From AP-15 sp045802495 (lineage in GTDB: Bacteria > Pseudomonadota > Alphaproteobacteria > ATCC43930 > CGMCC-115725), in the NCBI GenBank assembly GCA_045802495.1, contig JBJMQW010000155.1:1-9187 (forward strand): 9,187 nucleotides of DNA. Reading direction: 5' to 3'. Below are positions 1-5,325 of the stretch, piece by piece. A model generated the notes under the pieces. That model ran no database searches. It saw nothing but the letters and a program-made list of their open reading frames with translations, and was not told the DNA's origin. The first letter of the stretch is position 1, and the number at the start of each line of letters is the position of its first letter. Made by a program: the position numbers and the translations under genes.

Positions 1-1455
1 AACGATTATGCCGGCCGCATCGCGCAGCGCGTCATGCAAACGGGCCCGTCATTGCGCGAGAGCATCGTCTCGGCGACCAACGCGGTCTGGTACATCCTCG
101 TCTATGGCGGCGGCGCGATCATGCTGATGGCGTCGAACGACGCGCGATTGGCGATCCCGGTGCTGCTGTGGTTCGCCAGCTATGCAGCGCTGTTGCGCTA
201 TTTCGTCCCGCGCCTGCGCACCCGCTCGCGACACATGTCGGAGACGCGCTCCGCCCTCACCGGCCGCGTTGTCGACAGCTACACGAACATCGCCACGGTG
301 AAATTATTCGCCCGGCCGCGCGACGAGGATGAATTCGTGCGCAGCGCGGTCGATGACCTGACCGACGCGTTCCACCAGCAGACGCGCCTGACCACGACGC
401 TCGGGCTGTTCCTCAACATGTTGAACGCGACCTTGGTGGTCAGCACCGGGGTGGTCGCGATTTGGCTGTGGAACGATGGCCGGATCGAGGTCGGCATCGT
501 CGCTATGGCCTTGCCGCTGACCTGGCACATCTCGGCAATCGCCGGCTGGGTCGCGCAAAACGTGACGACGATCTTCGAGAATATCGGCGTCGTGCAGGAG
601 GGCATGCGCTCGATCGCCGTCCCGCATCAGATGTCCGACCGGCCCGATGCGATCGCGTTGCAGGTGGAGCGCGGTGCCGTGCGGTTCGAGGGTGTGCGGT
701 TCGGGTACGGCACCGCCAGAGGGGTCCTGCACGGGATCGATCTCGCGGTCGCGCCGGGCGAGCGTGTAGGCTTGGTCGGGCCGTCGGGCGCTGGCAAATC
801 GACCCTCGTCAACCTGCTGCTGCGTTTTTACGACCTCGAACGCGGGCGCATTCTGATCGATGGGCAAGACATCGCCACCGTCACGCAGGAAAGCCTTCGC
901 GCGCAGATCGCGATGGTGACGCAGGACACCTCTCTGCTGCATCGCTCGATCCGCGACAACATCCGCTACGGGCGGCCGCAGGCGAGCGAATGGGAAGTGC
1001 GGCGCGCCGCCGCTCAGTCGCATGCTCTCGATTTCATCGAGGGGCTCGAGGACTGGTACCGGCGGTGCGGCTTTGACGCGCATGTCGGCGAGCGCGGCGT
1101 CAAGCTCTCGGGTGGCCAGCGCCAGCGCGTCGCGCTCGCCCGGGTGATTCTCAAGGACGCGCCGATCCTGGTGCTCGACGAAGCCACCTCGGCGCTCGAT
1201 TCGGAAATCGAGGCGGCGATCCAGGAGCAGCTCGACGGGCTGATGCGGGGGCGCACCGTTATTGCGATAGCGCACCGTCTATCGACGATCGCGCGCCTCG
1301 ACCGCCTCGTCGTGCTTGATGAAGGCCACATCGTCGAGACGGGGACCCACGCCGAATTGCTCGCCGCCGGCGGCACCTATGCTCGCCTCTGGCGTCGGCA
1401 GTCGGGCGGGTTCCTCGACCCGACCGCCGCTCCCGGCCTCGCCGCCGCGGAATAG
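1..1455 (+). CDS. ABC exporter half-transporter (permease-ATPase fusion), 5' truncated by window edge
   Basis: The reading frame is open from base 1, so the start lies outside the window; 484 residues are visible out of roughly 600 expected. The first part is the end of a type-IV exporter membrane domain, with hydrophobic helices near bases 90-225 and 400-560 and an intracellular-loop segment reading NIATVKLFARP at about 286-318. The C-terminal ATPase is complete: Walker A GPSGAGKST (778-804), Q-loop region VTQDTSLL (about 916-939), signature LSGGQRQR (1105-1128), Walker B ILVLDEATSALD (about 1165-1200) and H-loop AIAHRLST (1264-1287). The family works as a homodimer or heterodimer in the inner membrane and pumps hydrophobic compounds, lipids or peptides outward. 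The substrate cannot be read from sequence; names such as MsbA-like or multidrug exporter would be guesses. All key catalytic residues are intact. The next intact gene is 182 bases downstream, past a degraded fragment, so it is probably not co-transcribed with the following operon. Confidence 0.95.
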   Translation, partial: NDYAGRIAQRVMQTGPSLRESIVSATNAVWYILVYGGGAIMLMASNDARLAIPVLLWFASYAALLRYFVPRLRTRSRHMSETRSALTGRVVDSYTNIATVKLFARPRDEDEFVRSAVDDLTDAFHQQTRLTTTLGLFLNMLNATLVVSTGVVAIWLWNDGRIEVGIVAMALPLTWHISAIAGWVAQNVTTIFENIGVVQEGMRSIAVPHQMSDRPDAIALQVERGAVRFEGVRFGYGTARGVLHGIDLAVAPGERVGLVGPSGAGKSTLVNLLLRFYDLERGRILIDGQDIATVTQESLRAQIAMVTQDTSLLHRSIRDNIRYGRPQASEWEVRRAAAQSHALDFIEGLEDWYRRCGFDAHVGERGVKLSGGQRQRVALARVILKDAPILVLDEATSALDSEIEAAIQEQLDGLMRGRTVIAIAHRLSTIARLDRLVVLDEGHIVETGTHAELLAAGGTYARLWRRQSGGFLDPTAAPGLAAAE

Positions 1456-1506
1456 CCTATATTTCGGCGCGAAGCTCAGCAGACGGCAGAGCCGGCGATC
1501 AGACGC

Positions 1507-1611
1507 ATGACCCTTGAGGAGTTTCTCCGTTGGGACGACGGGACCGATACGCGGTACGAACTGATCGACGGCTTTCCTGTCGCCATGCCTGCTGAACCTG
1601 CCGAGCCCTGA
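1507..1611 (+). pseudogene. Uma2-family (DUF820) endonuclease remnant, N-terminal fragment only
   Basis: A 34-codon frame starts at ATG 1507 and reads MTLEEFLRWDDG, then TRYELIDGFPVAM, then PAEPAEP and a TGA. The block EEFL-x(9)-RYELIDG-x-xVAM closely matches the beginning of Uma2-family proteins, a PD-(D/E)XK nuclease fold of about 180-200 residues, where this block precedes the catalytic core. Here the frame stops right after the VAM position, and no continuation of the core is seen before yqaA starts at 1638. The catalytic acidic and lysine residues are therefore missing. There is no clear ribosome binding site. I read it as the left-over 5' end of a decayed gene, with a deletion close to base 1590. 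The match is from memory of the family pattern, not a search; a short real peptide is possible but less likely. Confidence 0.65.
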
Positions 1612-1637
1612 TCCCGAGCGCCGGCGGCAATTTAGAC

Positions 1638-2216
1638 ATGCTGGATCGTCTCTACTCGCGAGCGCTCGCGCTCGCTGCCAGCCCCAACGCAATGTGGGTG
1701 ATGGCGGCGATCTCGTTCGCCGAAAGCTCGTTTTTTCCGATCCCGCCCGACATCCTGTTGATCCCGATGATCCTTGCACAGCCGCGGCGGGCCTGGCTGA
1801 TCGCCGCGGTGTGCACGATCGCTTCCGTTCTCGGCGGCTTTGTCGGGTATGCGATCGGGTATTTTCTGTTCGACGCGGTCGGCCGTCCGATCCTCGAATT
1901 CTATCACGCGATGGACAAGTACGCGGCGCTGAAGGCCGCCTTTGCGCAATGGGGCGCATGGATCATCATTCTGAAGGGTCTGACGCCGATCCCCTTCAAG
2001 CTGGTGACGATCGCCAGCGGCGTGGCGCAATTCGATCTGCTCGCCTTCGCGCTGGCGTCGGTCGTGTCACGCAGCCTGCGCTTTTTTCTGTTGGCCGGAT
2101 TGTTGTGGTGGTTCGGAGACCCCGTGCGCGAATTTATCGAGCGTCGGTTGATGCTGGTGACAAGCGCCTTCGCGCTCGCCCTCATTGGCGGCTTCTTGGT
2201 GCTGCGCTATCTTTGA
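1638..2216 (+). CDS. YqaA/DedA-family inner-membrane protein (SNARE-associated/VTT domain)
   Basis: A 192-residue, strongly hydrophobic protein, the usual length for the YqaA branch of the DedA superfamily. Characteristic features are an acidic residue followed by a re-entrant proline loop, FAESSFFPIPPD (residues 27-38), and a second loop GLTPIPFKLVTIASG (114-128). A pair of arginines, R145 and R148, follows at the start of a later helix. Hydrophobic stretches lie at about 20-48, 52-80, 106-130, 136-160 and 172-192. DedA proteins are thought to move or flip lipid carriers and are linked to membrane potential and drug tolerance; the role of the YqaA branch is not settled. The start at ATG 1638 has no strong Shine-Dalgarno, but it gives the standard N-terminus. 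It heads an apparent three-gene operon, with dsbB beginning 4 bases after its stop. The gene symbol is left blank because the function is unproven. Confidence 0.9.
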   Translation: MLDRLYSRALALAASPNAMWVMAAISFAESSFFPIPPDILLIPMILAQPRRAWLIAAVCTIASVLGGFVGYAIGYFLFDAVGRPILEFYHAMDKYAALKAAFAQWGAWIIILKGLTPIPFKLVTIASGVAQFDLLAFALASVVSRSLRFFLLAGLLWWFGDPVREFIERRLMLVTSAFALALIGGFLVLRYL

Positions 2217-2220
2217 CGGT

Positions 2221-2739
2221 ATGACGGTCGCGACCCGCGCGTTCCCGACTTTTGTCCTGGCGGCCAGCGCCGTCGTGCTCGGCGCGGCGCTGCTGTCGCA
2301 ATACTGGGGTGGGCTTGCCCCTTGCGAGCTGTGCCTGTTGCAGCGCTGGCCGTGGGGGGTCGCGATCGTGATCTCGTTCGTCGCGACGATGGTCGGCAGC
2401 CGACCGGCCCTGCCCTGGGTGGCGGCATTGCTCGCCGCGGTCTTCGCTGTCAGCCTGGCATTCGCCTTCTACCATGTCGGGGTCGAGCGGCACTGGTTCG
2501 CCGGCCCTTCGGCCTGCAGCGGCGCCGCAACGGCAGCCGATACGGTCGAGGCATTGAAGGCGCAGATCCTGCGCCAGCAGCCCGTGCGCTGCGACGAGGC
2601 CGCGTGGTCGCTCTGGGGGGTGTCGCTCGCGGGCTGGAATTTGCTGGCGTCCGCGGTGATGCTGGGCTGCTGTCTGGTCACGTTTGCGCAAGCGCGGCGG
2701 CCGCTGCGCCGGACAGGGTTGCGCCGAGGCACCGCATGA
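2221..2739 (+). CDS. dsbB: Disulfide bond formation protein B (quinone-reducing membrane oxidase)
   Basis: A 172-residue four-helix membrane protein. DsbB reoxidises periplasmic DsbA and hands the electrons to ubiquinone in the inner membrane. The first redox pair is C35-x-x-C38 in the context APCELCLLQR, with R42 placed like the conserved quinone-site arginine. The second pair is C99 (in SACSG) and C124 (in VRCDE) in the second periplasmic loop, and the conserved W-S-L-W-G-V-S-L-A-G-W-N block follows just before the last helix. All four functional cysteines are present. I chose ATG 2221, four bases after the yqaA stop. An upstream TTG at 2185 is in frame but would overlap yqaA and add a sequence with no family likeness. 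No strong ribosome site is seen, so coupling to yqaA translation is likely. The stop overlaps the coq7 start. Confidence 0.94.
   Translation: MTVATRAFPTFVLAASAVVLGAALLSQYWGGLAPCELCLLQRWPWGVAIVISFVATMVGSRPALPWVAALLAAVFAVSLAFAFYHVGVERHWFAGPSACSGAATAADTVEALKAQILRQQPVRCDEAAWSLWGVSLAGWNLLASAVMLGCCLVTFAQARRPLRRTGLRRGTA
2726..2738 (+). promoter_or_regulatory. Ribosome binding site and ATGA overlap deciding the coq7 start
   Basis: GAGG at 2726-2729 lies six bases before ATG 2736. The ATG overlaps the dsbB stop TGA (2737-2739). This pair of signals fixes the coq7 start although the frame remains open for 138 further codons upstream. Confidence 0.7.
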
Positions 2740-3287
2740 GCGAGAAGGCAGTTCATCCTCTACCGGGCGATCAGATGGCCGCGGACGAGATCACCCGAAT
2801 GTTGCGGGTTGACCACGCGGGCGAGTACGGCGCGACCCGGATCTACGACGGGCAGCTGGATGTGCTCGGACTCGGTCGCTCCGCCGGGGTGATCCGCCAA
2901 ATGGCCGAGACCGAGAAACGACACCTGGCCAGGTTCGAAGCCCTGTTGCACGAGCGACGAGTGCGGCCGACGCTGCTTTATCCGGTGTGGACTGTCGCAG
3001 GCTATGCGCTCGGCGCGGTGACGGCGCTGCTCGGCGAGCGTGCCGCAATGGCTTGCACGGTCGCGGTCGAGGAAGTCATTGACGAGCATTACCGGCGGCA
3101 GGCCGAACGGCTCGTCGGCGAGGATTCCGCCCTTCGAGACACGATCCTGTCGTTTCGCGACGATGAAATCGCGCATCGCGATATTGCGCTGGCGCAGGGG
3201 GCCGAGGAAACGGCGGGCTATGACCTGATCAGCGGCGTCGTCAAGACCGGCTCGCGGATCGCCATCTGGCTTTCTTCCCGCTTCTGA
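2736..3287 (+). CDS. coq7: Demethoxyubiquinone hydroxylase (Coq7/CAT5 family di-iron enzyme)
   Basis: A 183-residue protein of the Coq7 family, which uses a di-iron centre, O2 and reducing power to hydroxylate demethoxyubiquinol, the penultimate step of ubiquinone synthesis, at the inner membrane face. The metal ligands are all visible: E30 (in DHAGEYGA), E60 and H63 (in ETEKRH), E112 (in AVEEVIDEHY), and E144 and H147 (in DDEIAH). The spacing of the first four ligands (30 then 52 residues between glutamates) matches what I recall for eukaryotic COQ7; the last interval is a few residues shorter. The start at ATG 2736 is supported by GAGG at 2726-2729 and by homology beginning at LRVDHAGE. The frame stays open far upstream, but that part is only the shadow of dsbB. 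ATG and the dsbB TGA share bases (ATGA), pointing to coupled translation. This type replaces the flavin hydroxylase UbiF of enterobacteria. Confidence 0.95.
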   Translation: MSEKAVHPLPGDQMAADEITRMLRVDHAGEYGATRIYDGQLDVLGLGRSAGVIRQMAETEKRHLARFEALLHERRVRPTLLYPVWTVAGYALGAVTALLGERAAMACTVAVEEVIDEHYRRQAERLVGEDSALRDTILSFRDDEIAHRDIALAQGAEETAGYDLISGVVKTGSRIAIWLSSRF

Positions 3288-3353
3288 CGAGATTGCCGCC
3301 GCCGACGGGAGCCGCCGGTGCCGGCCATTGGCTAACGGAATAGCCGTGGGCCT
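3288..3353. other. Short convergent intergenic region between coq7 and the dehydrogenase gene
   Basis: Sixty-six bases separate the two facing stop codons. The stretch is rich in GCC/CCG and can fold into several small stems, for example GGCTA (3330-3334) with TAGCC (3341-3345), but no stem is followed by a proper T-run. Termination here may be factor-dependent. Confidence 0.5.
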
Positions 3354-4757
3354 CTATTGTGTTTTGGCTGCCGGCGCGACGGCGTGCTCGGCGGGCGGGC
3401 CCTTATAGGAAATTCGCCAGATCGTGCCGCCGGTGTCGTCGGCGACCAGCAGCGAGCCATCCTTGGCGACGGCGAGCGCCGCCGGGCGGCCCCAGACCTC
3501 GGCACGCTGTTCACCGGAGACCCAAAAGCCGGTCGCGAAATTCTCGAAATAGCCTTCCGGCCGGCCGTCCTTGAACGGCACGCGCACGACCTTGTAGCCG
3601 GTCGGTGTCGAGCGGTTCCACGACCCCTTTACCGCGACAAAGAGGTGGCCCTTGTAATCGGCAGGAAACTGGTCGGCTTCATAGAAGACGAGATCGAGCA
3701 GCGATGAGTGCGCCTGGAACAACAGATCGGGCGTGATCGTCGCGTTTACCTTGTCGGGCGCCAGCTGCGCAAAGCCGGGTTGTGGGTGCTTGCCGATATA
3801 GGCATAGGGCCAGCCATAGAACCCGCCCTGCTGCACGCGGGTCAAGTAATCGGACGGCAGGCTGTCGCCGAGCCCGTCGCGCTCCTGCACCACTGCCCAG
3901 AGGTCGCCGGTCTGAGGATGAAACGCCAGCGCTGTAGCGTTGCGCATGCCCGAGGCGAATGTCGTCTGGTTGGAGCCGTCGGCGTCGAAGCGCTGGATCG
4001 TGGCCTTGGGCTCGGGCTCGACGCCGAGATTGCCCGACGAGCCGACGCCGACAAAGAGAGCGCCGCTTTTCGGGTCGATCGCGAGATGACGATTCTGGTG
4101 GCCGACGCTGATCCCGAAGACGCCTTTCTTGGTCAGCAGCTCCGCGCCATAGGCACCGGGCACCGGGGTACGCCGCTCCGGTGCCACCTGATCGACCCGC
4201 TGCGGCGGCTGCGGCCGGCCGGCGCGCAGCGCGCCCAAGACATGCGGCACACGCCAGATGCCGTCCTGGTCGGCCACCAGCAGTTCCTCTCCCCGCCAGG
4301 CAAGGCCATAGGGTCGGTTCAGGTCTTCGACATGGCGGTTGACCCATTGGGCGCGCCCCGCCCCATCGTCGCGCAACAGGGTCAAATAACCGCCGCTCTG
4401 TTCGGCGACGAGCACGTCGCCGTTGGGCAGCACCAAAAGCCGGCGCGGGTTCGCGAGCCCGCTCGCAAAGAGGGTCGCGGTAAAGCCGGGGGGCACCTGC
4501 GGCACCTGTCCGTCATAGGGCACCACCAAGGACCGGTCGGTGACGATCGGTCCGGTCTTGGGCGGCGGCAAATCCGCCGGGTCGAAACGAAAGCGCCGGC
4601 CGATCTCGTGTTCGGCGGAGAAATTCTGCGCCAGCCCGTCCGGTGCGTCCGAGCCCTGAGCCGATGTCGCATTCTCTGCGGCAGCTGGGGTAAGCATAAG
4701 CGCGGCAGCTATGAGAGCGGCCGATGCGATCAAGTGTTTGCCTGGATGGTTTGGCAT
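3354..4757 (-). CDS. Exported PQQ-dependent sugar dehydrogenase, glucose/sorbosone dehydrogenase family
   Basis: A 467-residue protein starting with a clear signal peptide: basic K7/H8, a hydrophobic stretch to about residue 22, and likely cleavage after PAAA (residue 27). The rest is a six-bladed beta-propeller of the glucose/sorbosone dehydrogenase type at about residues 75-450. Family marks include LANPRRLLVLPNGDVLVAE (101-119), the HQNR block (220-223), where H220 fits the catalytic base of soluble glucose dehydrogenase, VGVGSSGN (236-243), SGMRNATALAFHP (269-281), and GFYGWPYAYIG (312-322). The family oxidises sugars or aldehydes in the periplasm with PQQ and calcium. The true substrate is unknown; sorbosone is only the family name. 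No cysteine is present, so there is no fused cytochrome c and electrons must leave through a separate carrier. GGAGA at 4765-4769 (minus strand) lies seven bases before the start. No PQQ synthesis gene is in the window. Some family members may not use PQQ at all. Confidence 0.88.
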   Translation of the reverse strand: MPNHPGKHLIASAALIAAALMLTPAAAENATSAQGSDAPDGLAQNFSAEHEIGRRFRFDPADLPPPKTGPIVTDRSLVVPYDGQVPQVPPGFTATLFASGLANPRRLLVLPNGDVLVAEQSGGYLTLLRDDGAGRAQWVNRHVEDLNRPYGLAWRGEELLVADQDGIWRVPHVLGALRAGRPQPPQRVDQVAPERRTPVPGAYGAELLTKKGVFGISVGHQNRHLAIDPKSGALFVGVGSSGNLGVEPEPKATIQRFDADGSNQTTFASGMRNATALAFHPQTGDLWAVVQERDGLGDSLPSDYLTRVQQGGFYGWPYAYIGKHPQPGFAQLAPDKVNATITPDLLFQAHSSLLDLVFYEADQFPADYKGHLFVAVKGSWNRSTPTGYKVVRVPFKDGRPEGYFENFATGFWVSGEQRAEVWGRPAALAVAKDGSLLVADDTGGTIWRISYKGPPAEHAVAPAAKTQ

Positions 4758-4980
4758 GGCACGCTCTCCGACACCGCGGCCTTCCTTGACTTGGATTTTA
4801 TCATGGTTCGGGGTGCCGCTCTATGGGCAGCGATGCGCTCACTGAAACGTGACCGCGCTTCGAGCCAAACTCAATCAGCGGCGATCGCCATTTGGATCAA
4901 GCGGGCGGCTGCCATCTTTTCGACCGTATTGCCCAACGAAATGCTGTATAACGTTGGTCTGAAAACTGGATGATGCCAAG
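4758..4980. other. Divergent intergenic region (223 bases) expected to hold two promoters
   Basis: This spacer sits between the dehydrogenase gene (leftward) and the coiled-coil gene (rightward) and is less GC-rich than its neighbours. A TATAAC at 4947-4952 could be a -10 element for the rightward gene, but the nearest -35-like TTGCCC (4929-4934) is only 12 bases away, which is too close. On the minus strand the stretch 4796-4803 reads GATAAAAT, a possible -10 for the leftward gene, again without a good -35. A perfect ten-base palindrome GGCGATCGCC lies at 4880-4889. No RNA gene is evident. Confidence 0.45.
4765..4769 (-). promoter_or_regulatory. Ribosome binding site for the dehydrogenase gene
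   Basis: Read on the minus strand this is GGAGA, seven bases before the ATG at 4757-4755. It supports the chosen start, which also gives a well-formed signal peptide. Confidence 0.65.
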
Positions 4981-5223
4981 ATGAGCGAGGAGAAGATCAG
5001 CATCGAGCTGCTCGGCCGGCGCGTCGCGACGCTGACCGATCAGGTGGCCGATCTGAAACTCGAACTGGCCGATTTGAAGATCCGCTTCACCACCCTCGAG
5101 CAGCGCTTCGCCGCGCTCGAGCAGCGCTTTTCTCTCCAGGAGGAGCGGACGAGCCGTATCCTGGCGATCCTTGTCCGCATGGCCGAGCGCCAGGGGCTGT
5201 CGCCAGAGGGAGGAAGGCCGTGA
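4981..5223 (+). CDS. Small coiled-coil protein of unknown function
   Basis: An 80-residue protein with no signal peptide or membrane helix and no recognised enzyme motif. Residues 15-56 divide into six consecutive heptads: VATLTDQ, VADLKLE, LADLKIR, FTTLEQR, FAALEQR, FSLQEER. Position a is V, V, L, F, F, F and position d is leucine in the first five. The tail (57-70) stays helical and amphipathic, with ILAILVRMAER. This predicts a self-associating, probably cytoplasmic helical rod. At the DNA level the heptads carry a 21-base period, with CTCGAGCAGCGCTT repeated exactly at 5095-5108 and 5116-5129. The ATG at 4981 has no strong ribosome site; other nearby ATGs are out of frame. It stands alone between two minus-strand genes. 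Codon choice looks like the neighbours, so it is likely a real gene. It could be a scaffold or regulator, but nothing here shows which. Confidence 0.75.
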   Translation: MSEEKISIELLGRRVATLTDQVADLKLELADLKIRFTTLEQRFAALEQRFSLQEERTSRILAILVRMAERQGLSPEGGRP

Positions 5224-5325
5224 GGGCCTGAGTGTCGTCGCCGTCGTCATTGGCATGCCGCCATAATTAACTCGGCCATAAGTGACTCGGCCGCCGCGGG
5301 CCAGGAGTGCGCAGGCGCGCGTCGG
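5224..5325. other. Convergent spacer between the coiled-coil gene and priA
   Basis: This 102-base spacer holds a pair of tandem 15-base repeats and then a GC-rich stretch, GGCCGCCGCGGGCC (5289-5302), that could form a four-base-pair stem. No T-run follows, so a terminator is not secure. Confidence 0.45.
5261..5290. repeat. Tandem 15-base direct repeat, two copies
   Basis: The units CCATAATTAACTCGG (5261-5275) and CCATAAGTGACTCGG (5276-5290) abut exactly and match at 13 of 15 positions. The AT-rich core is unusual against the GC-rich surroundings. It may be a replication-slippage duplication or a paired binding site; the sequence does not decide. Confidence 0.7.

Noticed and set aside
304..1275. 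A 323-codon open frame on the minus strand opposite the ABC transporter
   Set aside because: Composition is dominated by Arg, Asp and Pro as expected from an antisense frame; the plus strand has all ABC motifs.
2322..2735. A 138-codon N-terminal extension of coq7
   Set aside because: It runs through dsbB in another frame, has no Coq7 likeness, and a better start with GAGG lies at 2736.
3330..3345. Possible intrinsic terminator GGCTA-N6-TAGCC between the convergent genes
   Set aside because: The stem has only five pairs and no T-run follows on either strand.
4880..4889. GGCGATCGCC, identical to the cyanobacterial HIP1-type palindrome
   Set aside because: I noticed only this one full ten-base copy, the gene content is alphaproteobacterial, and such a palindrome is easily met by chance in DNA rich in CGATCG.
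4929..4952. Promoter TTGCCC / TATAAC upstream of the coiled-coil gene
   Set aside because: The spacing is 12 bases instead of about 17, so the two boxes cannot work together as a standard promoter; only the -10-like box is kept as a remark.
3708..4973. A 421-codon open frame on the plus strand opposite the dehydrogenase gene
   Set aside because: The product shows no recognisable fold or signal, while the minus strand encodes a complete exported propeller protein. It is an antisense shadow.
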